Source: Nocardioides sp. L-11A (GTDB lineage: Bacteria; Actinomycetota; Actinomycetes; Propionibacteriales; Nocardioidaceae). From it: a stretch of 64,000 bases of DNA. A program made the translations under genes and the position numbers. Shown piece by piece: positions 19,037-26,768 of the stretch. The notes below the pieces were generated by a model. The model saw only the letters and a program-made list of their open reading frames with translations. It ran no database searches and had not been told where the DNA came from. The stretch spans positions 2,046,001 to 2,110,000 of the forward strand of contig CP124680.1 of assembly GCA_029961745.1 (NCBI GenBank), written 5' to 3'. Within the stretch, counting starts at the first letter, position 1, and each line of letters starts with the position of its first letter.

Positions 19037-19402
19037 ATGACGACAGCACAGGCACGCCAGGCGATCGGCGCCTATGGTGAGGAGGTCGCTGCTCGCCACC
19101 TCGCTGGGCTCGGGATGAGCGTCCTCGAGCGGAACTGGCGATGCGGCGAGGGCGAGATCGACATCGTTCTGCGCGACGGTGCGACCCTCGTCGTGTGCGA
19201 GGTGAAGACACGCACCTCGACCGTGGCCGGCACTCCCCATGAGGCCATCACGGACGTCAAGCTCGAGCGCCTCAAGCGACTGGGCGAGAGGTGGGCGGCT
19301 GAGCGGGACGTGCGCCCCGACGGGATCCGCATCGACCTCGTCGCCGTCCTCCGACCGCGGCAGGGGCCAGCGGTCGTCGAGCACGTGCCGGGGCTCGCCT
19401 GA
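19037..19402 (+). CDS. yraN: YraN family (UPF0102) endonuclease-like protein
   Basis: 121 residues with the YraN signature: GAYGEEVAARHLAGLGMSVLERNWRCGEGEIDIVLRDG ... VVCEVKTRTS. The acidic and lysine residues (GEIDIV, CEVKTR) form a restriction-endonuclease-like active site. Commonly placed between rnhB and comM in actinobacteria. Its stop overlaps the comM start. Confidence 0.93.
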   Translation: MTTAQARQAIGAYGEEVAARHLAGLGMSVLERNWRCGEGEIDIVLRDGATLVVCEVKTRTSTVAGTPHEAITDVKLERLKRLGERWAAERDVRPDGIRIDLVAVLRPRQGPAVVEHVPGLA

Positions 19403-20496
19403 TGCCTTTCGCGACCGCCTGCTGCGTGGCGCTCGACGGCGCCGTCGGGCACCTCATCGACGTCCAGACCGACGTGTCGGCCGGCCAGCCCACGACGGTC
19501 GTGGTCGGCCGTGCCGACGCGCTCCTGCGCGAGGGCGTCGACCGGGTCCGGATGGCGATCAGCAACACCGACCTGCGCTGGCCTGCGACCAAGCGGTGCA
19601 CCTTCCTGTTCTCGCCGGCCGACCTCCGCAAGTCGGGCACCCACTTCGACCTGGCGATGGCGGTCAGCCTGCTCGCGGCCGACGGGCAGCTGGAGCCTCC
19701 CTGGCTCGACCGGACCGCCTTCATCGGCGAGCTGACCCTCGCGGGTGGGCTTCGGCCCGCGCTGGGAGTGCTGCCGATGGCGTTGGCCGCAGCCGCGGGC
19801 GGGGTCCGCCGGATCTACGTCCCCGAGCCTCAGGCCGCAGAGGCGACGATGGTGCCCGGTCTCGAGGTGATCGGCGTCCGCTCCCTCGGGCAGGCGGTCG
19901 CCTCGCTGAGCGGCGACGAACCACCCGACGCCCCTCCGGTCGCCGCGGCCACCGGGCTCCGGTTGATCACCTGGCGGGGCGACGAGCGGCTCGACGAGCT
20001 CGACCTCGCCGACCTGCGGGGGATGGCCGAGGAGAAGTACGCCGTCGAGATCTCCGCGGCGGGCGGTCACCCGGTGCAGCTCTCGGGGCCGAAGGGATGC
20101 GGCAAGACCAGCCTGGCCGAGCGAATGCCCACCATCCTCCCCGATCTCACACCCGAGGAGTCGCTGGAGTCGACCGCCCTGCACTCCCTCGCGGGGGTGC
20201 TGGACGCCGGGCGGGGCATGGTCGTCCGCCCTCCGTTCGCGGCGCCCCACCACGGTGCCAGCAAGGTCAGCGTGGTCGGGGGCGGCTCCGGGCGGGTGCA
20301 GCCCGGTGAGATCAGTCGGACCCACTGCGGCGTACTCCTCCTCGACGAGTTCCCGCTGTTCCGCACCGACGTCATCGAGGCCCTGCGACAGCCGCTCGAG
20401 AACGGCGACATCACGATCGCCCGCCGCGACGAGTCGGTGACGCTCCCCGCCGGCTGCATCCTGGTGCTGGCGAGCAACCCGTGCCCCTGCGCCTAG
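19402..20496 (+). pseudogene. comM: Mg-chelatase-like ATPase ComM/YifB, truncated by prophage
   Basis: 364 residues of a protein that is normally about 500. N-terminal Lon-like domain (GQPTTVVVGRADALLREGVDRV), Walker A in LSGPKGCGKTSLAER, sensor region VLLLDEFPLFRTDVIEALRQPLE, ending LASNPCPC-Ala-stop exactly where the family has NPCPCG followed by the C-terminal AAA and helical part. No frameshift explains the loss: prophage DNA starts here. ComM acts as a branch-migration helicase in transformation, so the truncated product is probably inactive. Confidence 0.9.
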
Positions 20497-20522
20497 ATCA
20501 CTGGATCTCAGGAATCACTGAG
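20470..20522. other. Putative attL (host comM / prophage junction)
   Basis: The host-like coding sequence (codons for ASNPCPC) ends at about 20490. Directly after it come a 7-bp direct repeat (ATCACTG at 20497-20503 and 20514-20520) and a 5-bp inverted repeat (CTCAG/CTGAG at 20507-20522), plausible integrase-binding structure. The exact crossover cannot be set without attR. Confidence 0.7.
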
Positions 20523-20542
20523 GTTGTGTCGGGCCGTCGTCC

Positions 20543-20555
20543 TAGTGTCCGCGGC
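20543..20555 (+). promoter_or_regulatory. -10 element before the DUF3263 gene
   Basis: TAGTGT at 20543-20548, 7 nt before ATG 20556. A TTGTGTCGG stretch begins 19 nt upstream (20524), with 13 nt between TTGTGT and the -10; the same arrangement occurs before the gene at 45774. Confidence 0.5.
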
Positions 20556-20819
20556 ATGACGGAGCTGACCGACACCGAGCAGAAGATCCTGACCTTCGAG
20601 CGGCAGTGGTGGAAGTACCCAGGCGCCAAGGAGTCCGCCGTGCGCGAGGAGTTCGGCATGAGCGCGACCCGCTACTACCAGGTCCTCAACGCCCTGATCG
20701 ATCGCCCCGAGGCGCTCGCGGCCGACCCGATGCTGGTGCGGCGTCTGCGTCGGCTGCGGTCTCAGCGTCAGCGGCAGCGGTCGGCTGCACGGCTGGGGTT
20801 CGAGCTCGACGGGTCGTAG
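20556..20819 (+). CDS. DUF3263-type helix-turn-helix protein
   Basis: 87 residues: TELTDTEQKILTFERQWWKYPGAKESAVREEFGMSATRYYQVLNALIDRPEALAADPMLV matches the actinobacterial DUF3263 family, found in chromosomes and actinophages and having a predicted helix-turn-helix (SATRYYQVLNAL). An Arg/Gln-rich tail follows. First gene inside the prophage; a DNA-binding or regulatory role is likely but unproven. Confidence 0.75.
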   Translation: MTELTDTEQKILTFERQWWKYPGAKESAVREEFGMSATRYYQVLNALIDRPEALAADPMLVRRLRRLRSQRQRQRSAARLGFELDGS

Positions 20820-20959
20820 GTGGCGGAGGAGGGCCAGGGGGGCGGCGTGAGGGGACATCGGCCGCTCCGGCCAGTGGTCAACTTGTCACGTGACTGCCAA
20901 AGCAGCGCCCCTCGTCATGCCAAGCTGTGACGGCCACGCTCCAGGCTCCTCGGCTTCTG

Positions 20960-20971
20960 TACCTTCACCCC
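20960..20971 (+). promoter_or_regulatory. -10 element of the RelA/SpoT-like gene
   Basis: TACCTT at 20960-20965, 6 nt before GTG 20972. The spacing equals that of the next gene's -10, which supports 20972 as the start rather than GTG 20927. Confidence 0.5.
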
Positions 20972-21697
20972 GTGTCGACCGAGCCGGACTTCCCGAGCAA
21001 GAACCAGATCACCAAGGCTGGGAAGTACCTCCGCGACTGCGTCCGCAAGACGATCGCCACTGAAGACGTCGACCTGGATCGCTACTTCCGCTCGATCGAC
21101 ATCGTCACGATCTTCCGCGAGGCGCACGGCTACCCGATGACCAAGGTCCGCAGCGGGCTGGCGAGCATGATCAACACCGAGAGCATTGACGCCGCGCTCT
21201 CGCAGCGCCACAAGCGAGTGCCCAGGATCGTGCGCAAGCTCGTTCGGATGGGCGACACGAATCTGTCCCGTCTCGAGGACATCGGGGGCTGCCGCATCGT
21301 CGTCCAGTCGCCGCAGGACATGGACGCGATCTGCCGCCGCATCCGGAAGAACTGGACCTCGGCCTTCACTCGTGATCCCCGGGACTACATCGCGAGCCCC
21401 AAGGACATTGGCTACCGCGCTCGACACTTCGTAGTTCGTCGCGACGAACGGGCGATCGAGATTCAAGTCAGGACCGTGGGGCAGCAGCGTTGGGCGGATG
21501 CCGTCGAGGCCATTGACGGTCGCCTTGGCCTCAAACTCAAGGACGGCGAGGGCCCCGAGTCGCTACTGGAGAACTTCCGGATCGCCGGCGAGCTCATCTA
21601 CCGCCAGGAGTTCGGCGTGCCGCTGGACGACGAGCTGATCCAGCGCCTGCACGCCAGCAACGACCGCGTGATCGCGGAAGGCTACTACACCCGTTGA
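20972..21697 (+). CDS. RelA/SpoT-domain alarmone synthetase-like protein (candidate toxin)
   Basis: 241 residues with a lone RelA/SpoT synthetase domain and no HD hydrolase, TGS or ACT part. Visible motifs: RLEDIGGCRIVV (Asp103), DYIASPKDIGYRARHFVV (residues 138-155), AIEIQVRT (Glu163) and QQRWADAVEA. These correspond to the ATP/GDP-binding and catalytic elements of small alarmone synthetases. In phages and prophages such proteins include toxSAS toxins and superinfection-exclusion proteins that make (p)ppGpp or (pp)pApp or pyrophosphorylate tRNA. The small gene 22 nt downstream is the likely antitoxin or partner. Placement beside attL fits a lysogeny-expressed cargo gene. Confidence 0.85.
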   Translation: MSTEPDFPSKNQITKAGKYLRDCVRKTIATEDVDLDRYFRSIDIVTIFREAHGYPMTKVRSGLASMINTESIDAALSQRHKRVPRIVRKLVRMGDTNLSRLEDIGGCRIVVQSPQDMDAICRRIRKNWTSAFTRDPRDYIASPKDIGYRARHFVVRRDERAIEIQVRTVGQQRWADAVEAIDGRLGLKLKDGEGPESLLENFRIAGELIYRQEFGVPLDDELIQRLHASNDRVIAEGYYTR

Positions 21698-21707
21698 CAG
21701 GTTGATC

Positions 21708-21719
21708 TACACTCACAAC
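21708..21719 (+). promoter_or_regulatory. -10 element of the small partner gene
   Basis: TACACT at 21708-21713, 6 nt before ATG 21720. It lies just after the stop of the RelA/SpoT gene, so the partner could be transcribed on its own, as expected for an antitoxin needed in excess. Confidence 0.45.
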
Positions 21720-21974
21720 ATGCCTGTTCTCGTCAACTTTCTCCTCGTGTACAGCTACGACGAGCAGCGACTGATCGACAAGTGCGAGTTCTTGGACGCG
21801 CGCGAGGCGGCCGCTGCGTACCGGGAGGCCGAGGAGACCTATCGAGGTCGCTCGGACAAGTTCGAGGTTGTCCTGGTGGGCGCCGACAGCATCGACACGA
21901 TCAAGCGGACTCACGGACACTACTTCCTGGAGCCGTCCGAGCAGGTTGCCTTCGGCGACCTGCTCGCCATGTGA
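21720..21974 (+). CDS. Small protein paired with the RelA/SpoT-like gene (candidate antitoxin)
   Basis: 84 residues: PVLVNFLLVYSYDEQRLIDKCEFLDAREAAAAYREAEETYR ... FEVVLVGADSIDTIKRTHGHYFLEP. Soluble, alpha/beta, with no membrane helix and no DNA-binding motif. I recognise no named family. Its position after the alarmone synthetase and its own predicted leaderless promoter make antitoxin the leading guess; it could also be an unrelated regulator. Confidence 0.75.
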   Translation: MPVLVNFLLVYSYDEQRLIDKCEFLDAREAAAAYREAEETYRGRSDKFEVVLVGADSIDTIKRTHGHYFLEPSEQVAFGDLLAM

Positions 21975-21975
21975 C

Positions 21976-22143
21976 CTAGTCCTCGACCCTGACCCCGAGC
22001 AGCAGCCACCCCTCGGGGATCTCGCCACGGACCTGCTCCATGCCGCTCTCGTAGTCGTCGGCCTCGACGGACCACCGGATGATCTCCCACTCGCCGGTGA
22101 AGTCGTGGGGTGTGCGGGGGCGTCGGGCGGCGTGGATGATCAC
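21976..22143 (-). CDS. 55-residue hypothetical protein
   Basis: Small gene starting at GTG 22143: it begins MIIHAARRPRTPHDFTGEWE and ends EGWLLLGVRVED. It has a clear leaderless -10 (TAAGGT) 6 nt upstream and is divergent from the gene at 22188. Converges on the RelA/SpoT partner with 1 nt between stops. The balanced, non-repetitive composition and the promoter suggest it is real. Function unknown. Confidence 0.6.
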   Translation of the reverse strand: MIIHAARRPRTPHDFTGEWEIIRWSVEADDYESGMEQVRGEIPEGWLLLGVRVED

Positions 22144-22187
22144 TCCCTGACCTTACGTCGTTCGAACATCTGTTCTAGCATCGGTTG
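22144..22187. promoter_or_regulatory. Divergent leaderless promoters around a LexA-type SOS box
   Basis: CGAACATCTGTTCT at 22163-22176 matches the Gram-positive/actinobacterial LexA box (CGAAC-N4-GTTCG/T). It abuts TAGCAT (22176-22181), the -10 of the plus-strand gene starting at 22188, and is 7 nt from the minus-strand -10 (TAAGGT, complement of 22150-22155) of the gene starting at 22143. LexA bound here should block both. Confidence 0.7.
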
Positions 22188-22484
22188 ATGCGTGACTACC
22201 CTGGCCGCCGGTACCCGCCGGCTCCGTACCCGCCGAGGTCGGAGATGCTCCGGCGCTATCGAGACGGCTGGGACGACGGGTGGAACGACCTCGCGAAGAG
22301 GGGTGGGCGGATCACCCTGGAGCGGGAGCGCGAGATGGAGGACGGCCCGCGGCGGCACGGCTACCGCGACGGCGTGATGGCTCGGCTGGCCTACGAGCAG
22401 GCATGGCGCCGGAGCGAGGCTGAGGCGCGTCGTGAGGCCCGTGAGGAGATGCTGCGGCGGCTGCCGGCGGAGGATGCCTACTGA
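22188..22484 (+). CDS. Arg/Glu-rich hypothetical protein under a predicted SOS box
   Basis: 98 residues: a Pro/Tyr-rich N-terminus (RRYPPAPYPPRSEMLRRYRDG), two tryptophan/glycine turns (GWDDGWNDLA; HGYRDGVMARLAYEQAW) and a charged helical C-terminus (SEAEARREAREEMLRRL). No family recognised. The ATG is 6 nt from a -10 that overlaps the SOS box, so it should be induced by DNA damage, the condition that also induces prophages. Confidence 0.65.
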   Translation: MRDYPGRRYPPAPYPPRSEMLRRYRDGWDDGWNDLAKRGGRITLEREREMEDGPRRHGYRDGVMARLAYEQAWRRSEAEARREAREEMLRRLPAEDAY

Positions 22485-22576
22485 CGTCGGTCTCGCATCG
22501 ACCAGCCGATGGCGGCGGCGAGGTGGGTGACGACGAACAGGGCGTCCATGGGGCGAGTCTGCCCCGGATGCACGAA

Positions 22577-22606
22577 AGCCCGCCCCTCCCGAAGGAGAGG
22601 CGGGCT
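22577..22606. terminator. Hairpin between the SOS gene and the small membrane gene
   Basis: A 13-bp stem with one mismatch (22577-22589 with 22594-22606) and a 4-nt loop, lying about 90 nt after the stop at 22484. Suitable as a terminator for the plus-strand transcript. Confidence 0.6.
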
Positions 22607-22641
22607 GTGTCGTTTCGCCACCGGCGACCAGCTGGTCGTCG

Positions 22642-22654
22642 TAGGGTCACGCGC
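22642..22654 (+). promoter_or_regulatory. -10 element of the 49-residue membrane protein gene
   Basis: TAGGGT at 22642-22647, 7 nt before ATG 22655. Confidence 0.45.
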
Positions 22655-22804
22655 ATGAAGCTGTGGCTGCTGGCGGTGGTCGGCGCGGGGATCTTCGGGT
22701 GGGCGCTGCTGGCCCGCTACGACGCGTGGGCGCTGGTGCTGGCGGCCGGCATGGCGGGGCTGGTCGCGGCCGCGGCGGTCGTGGCGCCGCGCCGGTCTGC
22801 CTGA
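22655..22804 (+). CDS. Small two-helix membrane protein
   Basis: 49 residues, almost entirely two hydrophobic helices (LWLLAVVGAGIFGWALLA and ALVLAAGMAGLVAAAAVVAP) with a short basic end. Too small to place in a family. Last plus-strand gene of the left accessory block; it converges with the tail-tip gene. Possible superinfection-exclusion or holin-like role, both speculative. Confidence 0.55.
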   Translation: MKLWLLAVVGAGIFGWALLARYDAWALVLAAGMAGLVAAAAVVAPRRSA

Positions 22805-22825
22805 CCTCGCCGGGCGCGGGCCGGG

Positions 22826-25357
22826 TCAGCTGTCGAGGATGGCCTGGGCGTAGGCGCCGCCGAGCCACTTCGCGCCGGCGGTGTTGAGGTGGCCGTAGGC
22901 GTCGCCGGTGAAGCCCCGGCCGGCGAGGACGTTGTAGCCGCCGGTGAGGAACTGCATGTCGATCATGGGCCAGCCGTGGTCGAGGCACATGGTCATGCAG
23001 GCGGTCCACCAGGCGAGGTAGTCGGCCTCGTCGACGCCGAACGCCGCGCTGCCGGCGGCCTCGGGGCAGATGATGATGTCGGTGTCGGTGTGGGCCCAGG
23101 CCGCGGCGATCGTCTCGAACGCCGCCCGGAGCTCGGCTGGGGTCCGGTCGTTCTTGAGGTCGTTCCCGCCGAGCATGATGATTACCGCGTCGGGTCGGGC
23201 GCCGAACGAGTTGGTGTGGTCGGTGTAGGTGGGGAGCATGTTGCCGTACCCGGAGCTGGTGTCGGCCCAGCAGTCCTGACCGACCCCACTGGCTTTCGCG
23301 CCGCCCTGGGCGACGTTGTGGACCCGGATCCCGGCGGACCGGGTGTAGACCTCGGCGCCGGCGAGGTAGAGGTCGGTGTCGCCGATGGTGATCGTGATCG
23401 TGTGGGTGCCGTACGTGACGTTGCGGGTGTAGCGGCGGGGGATGAGGGCGGTGTTGGGCACGCTGGTGGGGGCGCCGCCGTCGACGGAGATGGTGAAGGA
23501 TCCGCCGCCGATGGTCATGATCGCGACCGCGTCGCCTGGCTGGTCGGACGCGAAGGTGACGGTGCGGCCCTTGCCGCGCACGTAGTGGCCGCCGGAGGTC
23601 CACCCGGAGCCGAGGGTGGTGCCGCCCCAGCGGTCGTCGGCGGTCGACAGCGGGCCGTGGGCGCGGACGTACCCGGTCCCGCCCAGGGGGAGACCGAGGG
23701 CGTCGTTGAGGGCGTCGCGCATCATCAGCGGCCAGGCGTGCAGCCTGTCGGCGGTGATGCCATACGGGGGGAGGTGGTTGAGCCAGGTCCAGCCCTCGGA
23801 GATGGAGTCGCCGGCGATCACCAGGTGCGCCGGCGCTGCCGCGGCGCCGGCGATCGCGCCGGCGAGGTTGGCCGTGTTGCCCGGCGTCCAGTTGAACGCA
23901 CCGGTGGCGACGTTGAACTTGGCCTCGTGGCCGGGCGGGCAGTAGGAGGGTACGGCGCGGGCCGCGATCGACAGGTCGGGCGAGAGGCGCGCGAGGGGCT
24001 GCTCGACGCCGCCGTCGTCGACGATCGAGGGGACGTGCCGCACCGGGGCCCCGGCGCCGTCGATGAGGTCGATCCCGAGCAGGTAGGTCGGCTGCCCGTC
24101 GTCGCCGATGACCTGCCCGTAGTGCAGGAAGTAGCTGATCGCGATCTGACCCCGCGCACCGGCGCCGCCGGGGTACCTGCTCGAGGACCGGTTGGCGCCG
24201 CCACCGCCGCCACCAGCTGGCGCGACGCCGGGCTGCCCGCCACCGGCGTTCCCGGTGTTCGCGCCGTCACCGCCCGCGCCGCCGTTCGGGGGCGCCCCGT
24301 TGCCGCCAGCGCCACCGTCGGCAGTATTCGCGGCCCGGCCGAGACCGAGCCCGCCCCGGTTGATCGTGGTGCCGACACACGATGCGGTGCGGTCCGAGCC
24401 CGTGGGCCCGTTGACGGTGGTCGCGCCGAGCCCGCCGACGGCCCTGAGCACGACCGTGCCGGTCGCGAGCCGGCGGATGATCATGTCCCCGCCGGCCGTG
24501 CCGGGGTTCGTCGACGCCGGACCGCCCGGCCCGCCGGCGGGAATGACGAGCTCGTAGTTCTCGCCGGCGACGACATCGCCGATCGCGGAGGCGTAGTAGC
24601 CGCCCTCGCCACCGGCGCCACCGGAGGACAGCGCGGTGGCCGCGCGGCCGCCACCGCCGCCGGCGTAGCCCTCCATGAACACCCGCCCGCTGGCGGGCGC
24701 GGTCCAGACGACGGTGTCGGGAGCGTCGTAGAGGTCGACGTGGAGGCCGGGCTCGAGGTCGGTGACGTACTCGACGGTCCAGCCCGCGTCGCCGCCCGCG
24801 CCGCCGTCCCCGGAGGTCGAGCCGTACCCGCCGCCCCCGCCGCCGCCCGGGCCGGTGCCGGGCTTCCCGTCGGGGTCGCCGCCGACACCCCCGGCCCCGC
24901 CGGGCCCGCCGCCGGAGGGCGCCTCTGCGCCGTGGCCGCCCTGGTAGCGGTTGGAGCCGCCGTTGCCGTACGCCGCGCCGGCCCGGCCGGGGGAGACGAA
25001 GTCCCCGATGCACGCGTCGGGGTCGCCGGGGGCGCCGCCCTGGGTGAGGGTCGCGGCCCCGCCCGGGGCGGCCTGGAGGATCGTGACGCCGGCAAGCTTG
25101 ATCGTCAGCGGCGCACCGGCGGACCCAACGCCGGCGTTGGGGCCGCCGGCCGGGCCCGTGGGGGCGACGCCGGTGTAGATCTCCCCGGCGGTGACCGTCC
25201 GGCGGACCAGGACCCTGGGGGCGGACCCGCCGCCGCAGCCGCCCGCGACGAGGTTGCGGCCGCCGGAGCCGGGGCCGCCCGGGCCCCAGCCGAGGAACAC
25301 GACCGTCCCGGTGGTCGGTGCGGTCCAGGCGTTGGTGCCGGCACCGAAGGCGGTCAC
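22826..25357 (-). CDS. Glycine-rich tail protein with SGNH/GDSL esterase domain
   Basis: 843 residues. The first 410 or so contain two glycine-rich modules, each beginning with a WTAP-x-x-G-x-V motif and running into poly-Gly stretches typical of receptor-binding tips. The C-terminal half is an SGNH hydrolase: block I VIAGDSISEGW (serine near residue 515), block III IIMLGGNDLKND, and a block-V-like DAYGHLNTAG. Such enzymes on phage tails deacetylate or de-esterify cell-surface glycans. Last gene of the tail region. The Asp-His spacing in block V is one residue longer than usual, so activity needs testing. Confidence 0.8.
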   Translation of the reverse strand: MTAFGAGTNAWTAPTTGTVVFLGWGPGGPGSGGRNLVAGGCGGGSAPRVLVRRTVTAGEIYTGVAPTGPAGGPNAGVGSAGAPLTIKLAGVTILQAAPGGAATLTQGGAPGDPDACIGDFVSPGRAGAAYGNGGSNRYQGGHGAEAPSGGGPGGAGGVGGDPDGKPGTGPGGGGGGGYGSTSGDGGAGGDAGWTVEYVTDLEPGLHVDLYDAPDTVVWTAPASGRVFMEGYAGGGGGRAATALSSGGAGGEGGYYASAIGDVVAGENYELVIPAGGPGGPASTNPGTAGGDMIIRRLATGTVVLRAVGGLGATTVNGPTGSDRTASCVGTTINRGGLGLGRAANTADGGAGGNGAPPNGGAGGDGANTGNAGGGQPGVAPAGGGGGGANRSSSRYPGGAGARGQIAISYFLHYGQVIGDDGQPTYLLGIDLIDGAGAPVRHVPSIVDDGGVEQPLARLSPDLSIAARAVPSYCPPGHEAKFNVATGAFNWTPGNTANLAGAIAGAAAAPAHLVIAGDSISEGWTWLNHLPPYGITADRLHAWPLMMRDALNDALGLPLGGTGYVRAHGPLSTADDRWGGTTLGSGWTSGGHYVRGKGRTVTFASDQPGDAVAIMTIGGGSFTISVDGGAPTSVPNTALIPRRYTRNVTYGTHTITITIGDTDLYLAGAEVYTRSAGIRVHNVAQGGAKASGVGQDCWADTSSGYGNMLPTYTDHTNSFGARPDAVIIMLGGNDLKNDRTPAELRAAFETIAAAWAHTDTDIIICPEAAGSAAFGVDEADYLAWWTACMTMCLDHGWPMIDMQFLTGGYNVLAGRGFTGDAYGHLNTAGAKWLGGAYAQAILDS

Positions 25358-25367
25358 AGCGTCGTCC

Positions 25368-26135
25368 TCACGTCGCGGGCCTCAGGACGAGGGTGCCTGG
25401 CGCGAGGCCGCCGGGCAGCGGGTCACCGGCCGGTACGACGGTGATCGGGTACGGGTCGATCCCGTCGGCGCCCGGGGTGCCGGCGGGGCCCTGGACGCCC
25501 TGCGGGATCTCGAACGCGAAGACCGCGGCCGTCGGCGTGCCGGTGTTGGTGACCGTCGCGGGCGCGGTGGAGGCCACGGTCGTGACGGTGCCCGGCGCGA
25601 TGGTCGCCGCGGTGCCCGCCGCACCGGTGGGGCCGGTGGCGCCCGTTGCGCCGGTCTCGCCCTGGAATCCCTGCAGGCCCTGGATGCCCTGCTCGCCGCG
25701 GTCGCCCTTCACGCCCTGGGCGCCGGTGGCGCCTGTTGCGCCGGTGGCTCCGGTGGCGCCCGTCGGGCCGGTCTCGCCCTGGATGCCCTGCGGGCCGCGA
25801 AGGTTCCCGACCAGCGTCCAGGCGCCGGCCTCCTTGGCGTACACGTCGCCCGTGATCGGCTGCAGGCACCGCTCGCCGTCGGCGCCGACCTCGGGGTCGG
25901 GCACGGTGTGGCTGATCAGCCACTGCACCGGCCCGGGCGCCCCGTCGGCCCCGTCGGCTCCGTCGGCGCCGTTGGCGCCGGGAGCACCAGGAGCGCCGTC
26001 GGCCCCAGCCGGGCCGGTCGCACCAGGTGCCCCGGGAGCGCCGGGCGCCCCGTTGACCCCGTCGATGCCGTCGCGGCCCGGGGGCCCAACCATCGACCGG
26101 TCGACGATCACACGGGGGTAGAGCGGGTCAGCCAT
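25368..26135 (-). CDS. Collagen-like tail fibre protein
   Basis: 255 residues with three Gly-X-Y tracts ([51 protein letters not shown]) separated by short globular segments containing W and C residues. Collagen-like triple helices are common in phage tail fibres and trimerise. Lies between the tail-tip esterase and the lysis genes. Confidence 0.85.
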   Translation of the reverse strand: MADPLYPRVIVDRSMVGPPGRDGIDGVNGAPGAPGAPGATGPAGADGAPGAPGANGADGADGADGAPGPVQWLISHTVPDPEVGADGERCLQPITGDVYAKEAGAWTLVGNLRGPQGIQGETGPTGATGATGATGATGAQGVKGDRGEQGIQGLQGFQGETGATGATGPTGAAGTAATIAPGTVTTVASTAPATVTNTGTPTAAVFAFEIPQGVQGPAGTPGADGIDPYPITVVPAGDPLPGGLAPGTLVLRPAT

Positions 26136-26183
26136 CGGTCAGCCTCCGATCAGAGCGTTCAGGACGGGCATGGGGGCAGGGGG

Positions 26184-26585
26184 TCACGGTGTGACGGTGG
26201 TGGGCAGGTAGACGACGCCCTTGCCCCGCGCGAGGACGAACGGCTGGCCGGGCTGCTGCGGGTCGGTCAGCGACACGTCGGCATACACGAACGCCTTCGA
26301 GGCCATTGGCCGGTACGCCGTGGTGGGCGCCAGCGTCGCGGTGAAGCCGGCGTCCAACTCGAGCGCGACCATGCCAGTGCCGAGGACTATGGCTCCGTCG
26401 CCGGTGCCAGCGTTGTTGAGCACTGCGAGCTGTGTGCCGGTGCTGTCGCGGAGCACGCAGGTCGCGACCCAGCCCGGCTCGTCGAAGATCATCGCGCGGC
26501 CGGTGTTGCGGTCCTTGGCGCTGAGCTCGTGGCGCCAGAGGTGGCCGACGGGGATGTCGAAGTAGAACTGGACGCCTGCGTACAT
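26184..26585 (-). CDS. Hypothetical tail-associated beta-rich protein
   Basis: 133 residues, mainly beta-strand-like and ending in a PTTVTP tail (FYFDIPVGHLWRHELSAKDRNTGRAMIFDEPG). No cysteine-rich or catalytic motifs beyond two isolated Cys/His. The position between the fibre and lysis genes suggests a minor tail or fibre-base protein. Confidence 0.65.
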   Translation of the reverse strand: MYAGVQFYFDIPVGHLWRHELSAKDRNTGRAMIFDEPGWVATCVLRDSTGTQLAVLNNAGTGDGAIVLGTGMVALELDAGFTATLAPTTAYRPMASKAFVYADVSLTDPQQPGQPFVLARGKGVVYLPTTVTP

Positions 26586-26588
26586 GCG

Positions 26589-26768
26589 CTACTCGGCGGG
26601 GCGGTTGGGGACGCCGAACACCGCGCCGATCGCGACCACTGTGGCGGGGATGATGCCGCACCACTCGACGCCGGAGACGTTGCCGTCGGCGAGCGCGGTG
26701 CCGAGGGCGCCGCAGAACGCGACAGTGCCGGCGACGACGGCCTTGGCGTAGGGCTTGAGGTTCTTCAT
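26589..26768 (-). CDS. Small holin-like membrane protein
   Basis: 59 residues with two hydrophobic segments (KAVVAGTVAFCGALGTALA and GIIPATVVAIGAVFGV) joined by a short polar loop and a short polar end. The size, two-helix layout and place in the lysis cassette fit a holin. Its ATG overlaps the preceding stop by 4 nt. Confidence 0.65.
   Translation of the reverse strand: MKNLKPYAKAVVAGTVAFCGALGTALADGNVSGVEWCGIIPATVVAIGAVFGVPNRPAE

Noticed and set aside
20927..20971. Upstream GTG (20927) for the RelA/SpoT-like gene
   Set aside because: The 6-nt leaderless -10 before GTG 20972 gives a better start; the extra residues have no family match.
22478..22549. 23-codon minus-strand frame with a hydrophobic segment and a weak -10-like CAGACT
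   Set aside because: Too short, promoter match poor, and it overlaps the 3' end of the SOS-controlled gene; not enough to call a gene.
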